From NCBI GenBank assembly GCA_026120035.1, contig JALRME010000001.1:2245909-2309908 (forward strand): a stretch of DNA of 64,000 nt, written 5' to 3'. Below are positions 1-11,320 of the stretch, piece by piece. The position numbers and the translations under genes are program-made. Source of the stretch: Coleophoma eucalyptorum. Taxonomy: Eukaryota > Ascomycota > Leotiomycetes > Helotiales > Dermateaceae. Below the pieces are notes generated by a model. The model was not told the DNA's origin and made no database searches. It saw nothing but the letters and a program-made list of their open reading frames with translations. Each line of letters starts with the position of its first letter. The stretch's first letter is position 1.

Positions 1-270
1 AGCTTTAAATTTTTCATGAGATACAAGGTAGTAAAATGCGTTCATTGAGATAAAAGTAGTATAGATATGTTCAGAGAAGAAAGAATCCGCCTAAACTTTT
101 GTAATCATCCCACAAAATCTACCACTCGATCTAAGCAGAATTCCTCATCTTCCTCATGAACCTAAATCAAGAGAAAAGACGAATCTCGGATGGGAAAGAA
201 AATAGAACACAAGAACAATGTATAGTAAATGGGTCTTTTGGATATCATGAAGATGGAAGGGAAGGGGCAT

Positions 271-1834
271 TTAGATCATGGCTCGTACTCGCTCAGCGCC
301 GGCGGATGCAAGATCCTTTCCGAACATAGACTCAACCATCTCGCCTCCTCGGACGGCCGCGATTGATAGAAGACTATCACTCAACTGAAAGATTATGGAT
401 TAGTTTTGTTGCTACATATTTTGGGATGGTAGAGGGTAATGGACTTACACCGTGTGTCTTCTCATTACAGCCTTGCAGCCAAACACCAGCACCCTCCTCA
501 ATCTTGCTCGGGTCATACAAGACCTTGTAATCTCTGCTAACAGTGAATTTGGTTCCTGCCCTTTGGTTTTCTGGGAGGAGATCTCTAGTCTGCTTCAATA
601 TTTCCTCGTAGGCATTTCGCAAGTATCCCGTAGCAACGAAGACGGCATCAACAGCCAATTCGGAATCATCGCCATTGACGATCTTTCCGGCTTCAACCTT
701 TTTCATCTTCAATACAAGCTTTCCATCAACAGTGGTAGTGGCGACAACTTGTCGTTTTGCGAGAATATTAAGGGCCCACGAGCTTGGGTCTGGGTTCTTG
801 ACTTTCTGGGAGTACAGTGTATCGTAAAGGTGTTCCAAAAGTCCCAGTCGTACAACTCCGTAGTTGGTTGCCTTGTCTAGTATGATGGACTCTGCTCTTA
901 CCTCAGGGTCCTGGGCGAAAGTACCGTCCACGCGGTCTGGGTCGAAAACCTCATTTACAAAGGGTGAATCGTCACTGGGTCTCAAATGGGGGCCCTTGAT
1001 GATCATGGTCACCTTGGCATTTGGGAATCGGGATGGTAGGTCGTTGAAAATTTCGGCACCGGATTGACCGTTGCCAATAACGGCAATGTGGTATGGTCTT
1101 TGCGAATCTGGGAGGGTTTTGTTGACGCGCGTGGAGTATTGCGAAGAGTGGATGACTTGTGGATGGTTTTCTGGGAATTGAGGTGGGAGCATGGCCCTTC
1201 CTCCTGCAGCTACGACAACTCGCTTGGAGGATCTAGTTGTGATTTCTCCAGTTGCGACGTGTCTGCTTGTAACATTGAAGTGGGAAACCTTGCCACTGCT
1301 GGACTTCTGAGGTTCGACTGCAAGGACTTCCTGTCCGTATCTAACCAAACCTCTATGCTCGAAATATCTCGCTACCCAGCGCAAGTAGTCCTCGTACTCT
1401 GCACGACTTGGGAGGAAAGTGCTCAAGTTGATAAAGTTGTTCAGTCGTCCCTTGGCATAGAGGTAGCTGATGAAGGTAAAGTGCGAATGTGGGTTTCGCG
1501 GAGTTGCCATATCTTTCAAGAAAGAAATTTGCATCTTGGCTCCGGGCAGTTGCATGCCCGGGTGCCATGCAAACTTTGGCTGGCGTTCTAGGAAAGTAAC
1601 ACTGGGGGAGAGGAGCTGGGCATCAGTCAAAGCCACACCGATGGCAATTGAAGCTGGTCCAAAACCAATGCAGATCAAATCCTGTATATCCGAAGAGGGC
1701 ATGACTGGGAGTTTTCTGTAACTGTTAGTTGGAGTTGCAGCACCAGGCACTTCAATCTCATCTCAGGCTTACTGTGTGCTAGCAGACACTTGTGAATGTG
1801 CTGAGATATTGGTGCTCATCTCGCCGGAAGACAT
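271..1834 (-). CDS. sidA: L-ornithine N5-monooxygenase (SidA), first enzyme of hydroxamate siderophore synthesis
   Basis: This FAD- and NADPH-dependent enzyme hydroxylates L-ornithine at N5, the first committed step of fungal hydroxamate siderophores. Three exons close in frame: 1773-1834, 449-1715 and 271-384, giving 480 aa, near the roughly 500 aa usual for SidA. The first intron has a CTAAC branch site. Seen: FAD-binding GFGPASIAIG at residues 38-47, the substrate-region motif KDMATPRNP, NADPH-binding GNGQSGAE near 235, and ATGY near the C-terminus. The last intron interrupts the conserved motif CNEKTHG-LSDSLLS, which is restored on splicing, so the unspliced frame ending at 377 is wrong. 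The start at 1834 adds a short polar leader. It is divergent from the sidF-like gene, and three ATCTGATAA sites in between suggest iron repression by a SreA-type GATA factor. Confidence 0.96.
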
Positions 1835-2759
1835 TTTGAAAAATATCAAAGGTGGCACAAATTATTAGGCTGCGACTGTATTGCTGTGCCAGACTTGTTC
1901 TTCAGTAGCAATCGATCGCAAGTCTCGGAGAAATGAGAAAATGCAGGAGAAGATGCGACAAGTTCTAGGGATTGATTGATTCAGTACTCTAGTGAAAGAG
2001 TCGGTATTATCTTGGGAGAAGGAGGTTTAAAGGCTTTTGGAAGCAGTGGAAATGTTGCGACGGTGTACAAAATCAGATGTTTATTTGACGAATGCCGTCC
2101 AGCAGTCGTACCCGCTCTAGTCGACTCATGTGAAAAAAGACATTAACAGTGATGCTGGACCTAATCCCCGTTCCACCCAGCTATGATTTGTTACGTACTA
2201 GAAGCAGGCAAGACAGCAAGGTCAGAAAAAAAAAGTGAAGGGTCCATGTTCACTCGTGTAGATCATCGGACGTCGGAGCTTCGTCTGTTTTCTGGGTCAA
2301 CGCCGGGATAGCCCCTCCAGTGCCGGACCAGGCGCAGTGGCCGACTCCTCATTGTGTGCCCTATCTGCCGCCAAGTCGATACACCCATTATACGGAGAAA
2401 CAGTGACGGGAATGATGGCTTTTGGCTAGATTGGGGACATTCCCGTGGATGGTTGCAATGGGCAGAAGAAGCTAGGAGAAAGAAGGAAGCTCGCATAGGG
2501 CCCGAAAAGCAAGATCAGACGATGGAAGCGATGGAATGGGCTGAGATGATCGGGAAAGACAGGCGGGCGGCGGCAAAATATCATCTCATCATGCTGCAGA
2601 AACTCCTCCGTAGCCAGGGCGCGACTAGTCTCATGGTCGTCATGGTTGTTGCAGCAGACGACGCACGACGTGGTACCCATGGGGCATGGGAACGCGTGAA
2701 GCTGAGTGGAGAAGTGCCGCACGTAGTGGATGCAGGCCAGGCCGTCCGATGAGGTGAGG

Positions 2760-2773
2760 ATCTGATAAGATAA
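2760..2773 (+). promoter_or_regulatory. Putative SreA site, ATCTGATAA followed by GATAA
   Basis: An exact match to ATCWGATAA, the site described for the iron-responsive GATA repressor SreA/Sre1/Urbs1, with a second GATAA directly behind it. It lies 926 bp upstream of sidA and about 1.2 kb upstream of the sidF-like start. Confidence 0.7.
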
Positions 2774-2969
2774 TCCGACTACACCTCCCTTACGGTTCGA
2801 GAGCTCCCGCGGGTCTCTTGGTCCTTGGCTCTTGGCTTAAGCTTAGGCTCTTGACACCTTGTCCGCCAAACTCTCACCACCGTAGATTGTTGGTGGTCTT
2901 CTCGTACGAGTAGTGAAGTGATGATGCTAGTGATGGACATTGGCTTTGTCGTGGCTTTTCTCTGGTTCC

Positions 2970-2978
2970 ATCTGATAA
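2970..2978 (+). promoter_or_regulatory. Putative SreA site, ATCTGATAA
   Basis: Second exact ATCTGATAA in the sidA/sidF intergenic region, 27 bp downstream of an ATTGG at 2939-2943. Confidence 0.7.
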
Positions 2979-3073
2979 GTGCAAGCGAGCAAGGCCAAGA
3001 CGCCCCGAAGTGGAAAGTGATGACGCCTTCAAGGTCAGGGATACGCTGCCAAAATCCCGCAAGGAAGATTTCA

Positions 3074-3082
3074 ATCTGATAA
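3074..3082 (+). promoter_or_regulatory. Putative SreA site, ATCTGATAA
   Basis: Third exact ATCTGATAA in the sidA/sidF intergenic region, about 905 bp upstream of the sidF-like start codon. Confidence 0.7.
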
Positions 3083-3986
3083 CTTAATTTTCGAATGTAA
3101 GAACGTGTCCGACGAGTGCCGCCGGTGTGTCTCTAGTGAGCGTGGATGAGATCTGGATTCTTTCTCTTCCTTGTCGTCTTCACATTCAGCCGGTGTCGGG
3201 AATGGGTGTCTAGCTTGCATTTCCACCAGTCGAGGGCTGATCCCGAGCACGGGACGAGGTGAGGGCTTTAATCTTGCCAAACGCCTCAATGGCAAGAAAG
3301 ACAAAGTCGAGGGACCGTCAAAATCTGGAGATGCGATCCCAAAGAGCCTCAGTGACATTCCACTGGCCTAATGCTGCTCATCACGGCCAGACGGGTGTGG
3401 CTCACAGGCTGTGTCCTTATTTCAACGACAAGAAATGTCACTGAAGAACGCTGAGACGTGGAGAAGAAAGTAGTGTGGGTGGGAAGGTGGGAAGGCGGGA
3501 ATGCGAGAATGAAAGAATGCAAGATTTGCAAGCCAGCATTTTGGCCGTGCCAAGTGATTAGATGGTGCAGCCCTCGGCATGGGGAGGGACGGCGCAGACC
3601 AAGGTCCCCACGCTTGGCGTTGGCTGGCAGGAAGGGCCAAAGAATTAGCATACGAGATGGGATGCGGCGAGCGAGACAGATGTCGCATCTTAAAGGGAAG
3701 ACAGATAGTGCATGCTTGTGTAGTAATAAGGACAGACAACCTTGTAGTGTGCCTTCATGCTTTCTAGTTGGGGCTTGCAATCAAAGATGCCACTCATTAC
3801 GAAGTCCAAGTCGGAGCACGGTACCGTTTCGTCCGTCGCGCCCAAAGACAAGAAGGTGCCTCGCCATTTAAGCTGCCAGTCCCTTCCGACTATGCTCTCT
3901 CAAGAGTAATGCCAGTCGTGGGCAGTGGATAACTTTCAGGCTTTCGTGCGATCGGTAAGACCTTTCAGAGACCCTTCAGAGCAACC

Positions 3987-5398
3987 ATGGCAGCGCCTTC
4001 ACAAAATGTCGCACATGTAAACTCCCGCTGGGAGCAATTTTCCATCTGCCTTCCCCACCCATACCTGACGAGGTACCACGCGCAACGCAAATCGACGAAC
4101 GCGAATAACGGGTCCAATTACTCAATTACCATCTCTCCGCCCTCAGCTCAGAAAGAACACCAAAAATCACCTTCTTTTCCCCTGCAGAATCCGGCCTTGT
4201 TTTTTTCCACCCTTGAGGATGGCCATGAGGTCGCCATTGCAAATAATACACCATGGGCGCGAGCGAGGCGAGCTCCTTCAACCCAGTTTAGCTGGACATC
4301 GGCCGAAGCACCAACCGTAGCTCAGATTTGGCTACTTGTATATTCAACCTTCACAATTCATTACACCGAGGAGATAATCAGATTGTCCCTGGATGGAAGC
4401 CAAAGTGCAGTGATCTCTGAAGAACTTGTTACTGTTGGTTTAGCGATTTCGCATCCAAAGCCATTTCCTGAACGCGAAGAAGCAGCATCATGGACATCAA
4501 ACGAACTGGTGCTCCTACGCAGTGCATTTTGGCAGGGTGCAGGATCTCCGTTTGGCCCACGGTCAGCCTGGCTGCCGCCATCAACGGGCTCCCGTTTGGC
4601 CATGAATGACTATCCTATACTCCCGACAACTCAAACCATCACCACCAAATTTCCAGAGACAAGGGTTCATACTTTGCATCCCATCCGCCCTGCCAAACCA
4701 ACACCAGGATCCACAATCTACAGTCGGTATATTCCTCACCTTGACGAGCATTACTCAATGCTTGCCCTGGACTATAAGAATGAGCAGCACTTGCAATTAT
4801 TTCACACCTGGCAGAATGATCCACGTGTTGCTGCAGGCTGGAACGAGACAGGCGACCTGGCGCATCATCTTAAATATCTGAAAGACTTGCATGAAGATCC
4901 ACACACACTGACTATTCTGGCTTGTTTCGATGAAGTACCTTTTGCATACTTCGAAGTTTACTGGGGAAAGGTAAGACATTATTCCCTTGACACCCATGTA
5001 ACACCCCTGGGACTTCTGGCTAATACCACTCTCTCACCTTCCAGGAGGATCATCTAGGAGCTTATTATAACGCGGGTGACTGGGACCGTGGCCGGCACTC
5101 ACTTGTTGGCGATGCTACATACAGAGGTCCAGCGCGAGCCCATGCCTGGTGGTCAAGTCTCATGCACTACATGTTCCTCGACGATCCTCGCACAGAGTTT
5201 GCAATTGGTGAGCCTAAATTTACGAATACTAGAGTACTGGAGTTGGATGCTCTTCATGGTTTCCATGTTGAGAAGTTCGTCGATCTGCCCCACAAGAGAA
5301 GCGCGTTTGTAAGGTGCTCGAGAGAGCGCTATTTCGGCCTCTGTACCGTGGGTATGCCCTTTCTGGGAAAGCAGAAGGATATACAAGAACGGCTGTAA
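3987..5398 (+). CDS. sidF: SidF-like N5-hydroxyornithine acyltransferase
   Basis: Predicted to transfer an acyl group (anhydromevalonyl in fusarinine synthesis) from CoA to N5-hydroxyornithine. Two exons, 3987-4970 and 5045-5398, give 445 aa; the intron has clean GTAAGA and CCAG borders. The start ATG sits in a good context (ACCATGG). Residues from about 230 show the IucB/RimL-type siderophore acetyltransferase fold: [36 protein letters not shown], and a C-terminal [18 protein letters not shown]. Its neighbour in convergent orientation is the SidI-like ligase that would make its substrate, which favours SidF over the related acetyltransferase SidL. The C-terminus is ERL, which resembles but does not match the usual PTS1 tripeptide, so peroxisomal location is uncertain here. 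Confidence 0.88.
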
Positions 5399-5669
5399 TA
5401 TTTAGGCAGCCTGACTGGATTTTAAAAACAGTTACCTTAATTAGAAACTCATGTGCATCGAACCAGATTGCATAAATAATAATATATAGGCTTCGTGTAT
5501 CCAACCATATTCTCAGAGATCGGAGTACATGCTATCAAAAACAGGGGTGAACACTCAGATTTGTTGGTACTAAGGTCATATTTCATTAAACAGACAACAT
5601 GTTATTCTAAATGCAAAATAGCTTTTTACACGAGACCATTCCCTTTATCCATTCCCTCATTACCTAGGT

Positions 5670-7702
5670 CTAATTTTCCTTCTGCGCAACCAACTTTTGC
5701 GCCAAATCCCTCAAGAGATGTTTCTTAACCTTCCCACTCCCAGTCTGCGGCACCTCGCTTAATCCAACCTCTTCGTCACCAAACCAAAAGATATGTGTCG
5801 GTGCTTTGTGTCTCCCAAGTACTTCGCGCACCCAAGCTCTCAGCTCGTCGTCGGTAGGTCGCTTGATGTTGCCATTTGATGAGGATGGCGCCGGGGGGAG
5901 TATAAACGCACCCACCACTTCGCCATACTTATGATGCTTAATCCCCACCACTGCGCAGCGGCTGACGAGTCCTGACGGATGAGCGACTAGACGAGTTTCG
6001 ATTTCCAGGGGGTAGATGTTTTCGCCACCTAATGTTATACACGATCAACAAAGATTCTTTTCCGCCAAGTTTCCAAAAAAGGCAGGGAGTTGCATTTCAA
6101 GCTTACCGCGGATGATAATGTCTTTAAATCTACCAGTGATGGTGCAATAGCCGAAGAAATCAACCACGGCTTCATCTCCTGTATGCAACCACCGGACTCC
6201 ATTCTCATCTATCCGCATCACTTCGTTGGTCTTCTCTTCATTGTTCCAATACCCCCTTTGCAAGGAGTACCCAGCAATACACAACTCTCCGCGACCCCCA
6301 ATTGGCACTATATTTCCATCACGGTCAATAACCTTGGCGTGTAAATGCGGTAATAATCTGCCCACGGTCGTAAGGCGTCTCTCGATAGTATCGTAAGTCG
6401 TGGCATTAAAACACGTCGGGCTCGCCTCCGTAAGACCATAAGAGCTGGTAAACTCATGCATGCCCAACTCAGACAGCATGCGCTCCATCAGCGGCTTGGG
6501 AACGGGCGCACCTGCCACGATGCCCGTCCGTAGGTTTGGACAGGACCAACCCTCGGGGCGGGGAAGAGAGAGGAGCTCCTCGAACATGGCCGGCACTCCG
6601 TGAAGTGCCGTGCAGTTTTCGGCAGATAGCGAAGCGAGCACTGCCTTGGCCGAGAAGGTCTGGGATGGGAGCACGACTTTCGCGCCGTGTGCCAGGCATG
6701 CTAGCACGCCCAAGACGAGTCCAAAACAGTGGAAGAGCGGCGGTGGGCAGCACAGGATGTCGGTGGATGTCAGTGACATGCGGCTACCGATCGATCGAGC
6801 GTTGTTGATCAGATTACTTGTGATCTGTTAGCATATGGCCTGGGGTAACATTTAGGTTACAATCGTGGGATGCCCATACTGGTGTGTCAAGCTTGCTGCT
6901 TTCGGATCACCGGTGCTTCCACTGGTGTACTGCAGGTTGACTACATCATGAGTGTGCACTGTTTCTTTCACCTCGTCCAACTCATCGTCCGTGACTCTCG
7001 GCGAGAGATTTTGCAATAATTCATCATATGTCGAGAAAGCGCTCGAGGTGCCTCTAAGCATAATAACTTTCTCAAGTCCACCGTGGGGCACATTATCTCG
7101 ATCTTGTTCCAACCCTTTCAGAAGCTGTGAATTACTGTGTGGCCCATATTTCTCCTGCAAGAATAGAATTCTGCAACCTAGATAAAGTTTCGTCAGATCA
7201 GATCTCGCAGATCTATTATGAGAGGTCCCCTGATCGTCATATAGAAGTGCTAAGGTCGCTTACCTGAATGCTTCAACGCATATCTCGCCTCTACATCTGT
7301 GTATGTCGAATTCAGAACAACCAATATTCCACCCACCATGCCAACAGCAAAGAAGAGCGCAATATATTCCTCGCAGTTTCCAGCCAAAATTCCAACTCGA
7401 TCTCCCTTTTGTATCCCCATTACCAATAAACTCTTGGCCAGCAGCCGACTCTGCTCCAGCAGTTTCCCATACGTCCATCGGGTTTCTGACCAAGAAATGA
7501 TCAGACATTCGTTATCGCCATAATAAGCCGCCTGTTCTTCGAGAAGTTGTGCAAGTGTGAGATCGCGGAGTGGTGGAGTTGTTTCGCCGTGGATCAGTGA
7601 AAGGTGCACAGCAGGGGCGTCATTTTCCCAGGCCTCATTTACACGTAAATGTGCTGTCGTTTGTCGTAGACGACGAACCGCCGTAACATTCATTGTCGCC
7701 AT
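5670..7702 (-). CDS. sidI: SidI-like acyl-CoA ligase (mevalonyl-CoA ligase type), PTS2-tagged
   Basis: An AMP-dependent acyl-CoA synthetase. In Aspergillus, SidI activates mevalonate to mevalonyl-CoA for fusarinine-type siderophores inside peroxisomes. Four exons (7264-7702, 6880-7177, 6107-6816, 5670-6028) close to 601 aa. Seen: the AMP-binding P-loop YTSGSTGDPKAA at 230-241, SSYGLTEASP, LHTGDEA and GRFKDIIIRGGENIYPLEIE, then a C-terminal catalytic lysine region PQTGSGKVKKHLL. The N-terminus holds R11-L12-x5-H18-L19, a textbook PTS2 signal, in agreement with the known PTS2 import of SidI. It converges with the sidF-like gene (271 bp between stop codons). Other acyl-CoA ligases share the fold; the SidI call rests on gene context and the PTS2. 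Confidence 0.87.
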
Positions 7703-8054
7703 ATGGTACGGTATATTCCTCAGCCAGTAACCAAAATGCTGGATCTTCTGTTCAAGCAGTGTTGTAAGGGTACGATGCTCTACGGTGGGGATCAGAAGCA
7801 GCAGGTCTCGGGTCTTTCAATCACAAGCTGGGAGAATGTCACTGTCAATGAAAATAGCACAGCAGCAGTAGCGGCATTCCGGCCGAGGCTCTTTACTTTT
7901 GTTCTCTAAAAAAGCCGTATGGCGGCGTTAAAGTCATCGGGCATCGGTGTATAACCCCCCCGGTAATCCCACTCTGAGCTTTCTTGGCCTCGGAGATTCC
8001 AAGTCCCCCAGCATCAAGTTGGATGTTTTGCCTCTTCTCGTGCTCAGAATTATC

Positions 8055-8063
8055 TTATCAGAT
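8055..8063 (-). promoter_or_regulatory. Putative SreA site, ATCTGATAA (reverse strand)
   Basis: TTATCAGAT on the plus strand, so an exact ATCTGATAA on the minus strand, 353 bp upstream of the sidI-like start. Confidence 0.7.
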
Positions 8064-8538
8064 CAAGATCTTCACTTCCTTCTCGTATTCTCCTTAAGCC
8101 ACCGTGTAAGCGAGCAGCTTCTTCTCGTGAAGGAGGTGTGAAGCATTGACAAAGTCTGGTACATGTGGATCCCTGATATTGAATGGAGCGTGTTCACCGA
8201 GAGACTAGATAATAGTCAAACAAAGCCATCCAAAATTCCGGTCTTGGCCGGTCCTTTTCGACCTTCTAGATATGTCAAGCTCAAGTAGATCTAGGGTTGC
8301 TTACTGCAGATAGAGTTTATCTACGTCCGTATGACTCGGCTTAAGCTTGCCGAAGACAGTTTGACAATCCCTTCTTAAAGAAGAAGTTTTGCATAAAGTC
8401 GACATCTACCCTGGCAACTTAACACAAGCCATACAAGCTCATAGAGCAATGCCTCGGGTGAAGAAGGAGATATGCCAAGGCCCAGGAAAAGGAGGGTGCG
8501 TGGTTAGAAGACATAGATTAATTACAAGCGAGCAGCGG

Positions 8539-8547
8539 ATCTGATAA
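8539..8547 (+). promoter_or_regulatory. Putative SreA site, ATCTGATAA
   Basis: Exact ATCTGATAA about 460 bp upstream of the oxidoreductase start at 9010 and about 840 bp upstream of the sidI-like start. It is the nearest of the five sites to the oxidoreductase. Confidence 0.7.
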
Positions 8548-9009
8548 TTGAAACCCCTGTCATGCAGACCCCCACCAGTGCCGTAATCTAATCAGATGAA
8601 AGAAAAATCTGCTTCTTGGCCTTCACATTCCTCCCATGCCACGCTAATATGTCGGGCTAACGGTCAACATGGCACCGAACGGGACATGTCATCGTGGTGC
8701 AATGCATGATTTCTTTGGCTCGGCCAGCTTTTGCTTATAAAGAGTGACGAGGTGGAATCCCTAACCGATGTCGGAATTGTGGAACTTTCTCAGAATACGT
8801 TCCCCCTCAAGTCTTCCTCGCTCTCGCTTGGCTTCGAAACGGAGCTTGTGGAGGGGAGAGGGAAGGCTTGGTCTTCCTTTACGGGGCAGTGGAGGAAATG
8901 CGAGTGACGGCGTTTGTCTTTACCGATCGCGGCGGGGCTCCAACAGAAAAGGTGCATGTTGAGGTAGTTAGGTACTCATGGGCGAGGGTTGAGTTCTGAA
9001 CGCAGAGTT

Positions 9010-10615
9010 ATGTCCTGGTTTCAAAAATTGTGCTTCCGCTCAACGACCTACTCTCACCTGTCGCAACACCGCAAGATTTCGACGATCAACATGGCATCAA
9101 CCCCTGCCCCTCTGCGAGTGCTTGTTCTCGGAGGTTCCTATGCTGGACTTGGAGCTGCACTGAACCTCCTAGATCTCTGCAATGGGAAACCAACACGGTT
9201 CTCCGGTGTGCTGGCTGAAGAGAAAAAGCCAGTGATTCCGGTGCAGATTAAAGTTGTGGATGAACGAGATGGTTACTGTAAGTGCCTTTTGGCTCACTGC
9301 AAGCCACCAAAGAAAGGACAAGGGATCATATGTCTGGTCTGACAACTGACTCGAAATACGATGCAGACCACATCATTAGTTCTCCTCTCGCACTCGCCTC
9401 TAAAGACTTTGCCGCCAAAGCATGGCAAAGGTTTGCTGATCTACCTGCCTTTAAAGATCCAGGAATCAGCTGGATCCAGGGTAGCGCAATTAAGGTAGAC
9501 TGTGAAAGGAAGGTTGCTACAATTTCGGATAGGAATACGGGTAAAGACTTCGAAGAAGGCTATGATTACTTGATCGCCGCGACAGGACTCAGACGAGCCT
9601 GGCCGGTAGTTCCTCAGACTTTGACTAAAGATGAGTATTTGATCGAAGCAGGAAATCACATCGACGCTGTGAGAAATGCAAAGGAAGGAGTTGTAGTTAT
9701 CGGTGGAGGTAGATATCTCTTCCCAATTCCAATTTGTTCTCAGAAGTTTGACAGGAGCTGGTAGGTGCTGTCGGGATCGAAATGGCCTCGGAGTTGAAGT
9801 TATGCGAGCCGAATCAAACCGTAACCCTCATCCATTCTCGAGAAAAGTTACTCTCCTCGGAGCCTCTACCAGACGAATTTAAAGACCGAAGTCGAATTGT
9901 CTTGGAAGAGTCCGGCGTCAAAGTCATCCTTGGTCAAAGAGTCACAGACTCAACACCGGTTGAGACAGAGGATGGCAGCCCTCTTCTCAAGCTGACACTC
10001 TCAAATGGCTCCCAAATTAACGCCGGACATGTGATTACGGCAATATCTAAGAGCACCCCCACCTCAACATACCTTGACGAGAGCTTATTAGATGCTGATG
10101 GTTATGTAAAGGTTGAACCATCGTGAGTTTCTCCCAATTTGCCCATGAACTAGAATCAGAGCTTTCTACTAAACATCGCAAAAGCCTTAACTTCGCTCCC
10201 GGTGCACCCAACGCCAAGTACCACTTTGCAATTGGAGATCTAGCGAAATGGTCCGGTATCAAGCGGTGCGGAGGCGCATTCCACATGGGCAACTACGCAG
10301 CCATCAATATTCACCAGCAATTGCTTGAGCAAAGGGGAGAAACCCCCAACTTCGTGGCTCTGAATGAGTATCCGGCCATGATTGCTTTGGCAGTCGGTAA
10401 GCAGGCTGTGTTATATGGTCCTGAAGATGGCACGACATGGGGCCGGGATAAGATGGAGATGATGTTTGGAGAGGACTTGGGATGGACCAGTAAGTCTTTG
10501 TTTCTCTTCTCCAGACTCTTGTCGGTAAAACGGATACTGATTAATTCAATGTATAGTCTGCTGGAATTATATGAAACTAGGTGTTGATTCCAATGAAAGC
10601 ACAAAGGGAGTGTAG
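9010..10615 (+). CDS. AMID/FSP1-like FAD-dependent NAD(P)H oxidoreductase
   Basis: A pyridine nucleotide-disulfide oxidoreductase-fold flavoprotein of the AIF/AMID group. Five exons: 9010-9277, 9367-9708, 9765-10122, 10185-10489 and 10557-10615, giving 443 aa. Seen: N-terminal dinucleotide fold VLVLGGSYAGLGAALNLL, ATG motif in YLIAATGLRRAW, second Rossmann fold VVVIGGGAVGIEMASEL, and the C-terminal FAIGDLAKW, which matches the FAD-binding GD motif. The start is uncertain. ATG 9010 gives a basic, Ser/Thr-rich leader that looks like a mitochondrial presequence; ATG 9091 (MASTPAPLRV) gives a 416-aa protein without it. Such enzymes pass electrons from NAD(P)H to quinones or other acceptors. It shares a promoter region with sidI containing two SreA-type sites, so iron-dependent expression is inferred. 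Substrate unknown. Confidence 0.88.
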
Positions 10616-11237
10616 ATATGTAGCTTACTTAATTCTGTGACGACTATTACTAAACAGAAGTGCGAAGTTTTGGGTCAACAATATACATAAATTATTATAT
10701 ATTACAACAAAAATGATAGTGAAATAATAGAACTACTATGCATAAAGTATGACCTATTCCATTTTTATTAAGACAATTATGACTTCGAAAAAAATCAAAT
10801 GTTAAAAGTGTTTTCAGTGGTTAAGAGCGAAATCGTTTTAAACTTCTATAATAGAGTTAATGATAGAGTTAGGCTTGAAAGTTGTGAATCTAGGTGTCAA
10901 AGCGCCAATGGGAACTTTAATTGAGCAAAGGGTCTATTCTGAATTTGAATGAAACTACATTAAGTTTACAGGGTCACCAAGATCCTCGAGGTCCCAAAGA
11001 TCTCGGAGATCTTTGATACCGTCATATAAATATTGCCATTTCAAGATAATCGGCTAGAGACAATGCACTACGGCAAACGTGCATGTTCTGATTTCTTGCA
11101 TATCACTATTCTTCGTACCTGAAAATTTAAGCTTGAACAATTTATAAAAATATGTAACAAGAGTGTCGGTATATTATTGGATCTCGATCTCGATCGACAC
11201 ACTCGTTCGTACCTACTACAAACACCACCTGTTTGCA

Positions 11238-11320
11238 ATTACGTAGTACTACGAACAAGAGGTCGGATCGATGCCTACATTACGTAGCATTACGAATGGG
11301 GGTTGAATCGATACCTATTC
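11238..11320 (+). repeat. Imperfect tandem repeat, about 41-bp unit, two copies
   Basis: Two copies begin at 11238 and 11279. Their first 18 bases agree at 16 positions (ATTACGTAG..CTACGAA against ATTACGTAG..TTACGAA), and both continue into a shared GGATCGATGCCTA / GAATCGATACCTA block. Several differences are C/T or G/A transitions, as RIP or cytosine deamination would give. Weaker similarity continues on both sides. Confidence 0.55.

Larger units (their letters stand above)
1835..3986. promoter_or_regulatory. Divergent sidA / sidF promoter region
   Basis: This 2.15-kb region separates the starts of sidA (leftward) and the sidF-like gene (rightward). I recognise no coding sequence; the open frames on both strands do not resemble proteins. 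It holds three exact ATCTGATAA motifs at 2760-2768, 2970-2978 and 3074-3082. The first continues into a second GATAA at 2769-2773. An ATTGG (CCAAT in reverse) lies at 2939-2943 beside the middle site, which could allow CCAAT-complex/HapX input, but the spacing was not matched to any published HapX consensus. Confidence 0.8.
7703..9009. promoter_or_regulatory. Divergent sidI / FAD-oxidoreductase promoter region
   Basis: This 1.3-kb region separates two leftward and rightward starts. No coding sequence is recognised. It holds two exact copies of the SreA-type site, one on each strand (8055-8063 and 8539-8547). A TATAAAG at 8736-8742 lies about 270 bp upstream of the rightward gene. A very short upstream ORF (ATG at 8978, stop at 8990-8992) lies just before that gene's start. 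Confidence 0.75.

Noticed and set aside
452..1721. Plus-strand open frames inside sidA
   Set aside because: They are antisense shadows of the sidA exons and show no family features.
3987..5398. Calling the acyltransferase SidL (acetyltransferase) instead of SidF
   Set aside because: The families are related, but pairing with a SidI-like ligase fits SidF; an alignment would settle it.
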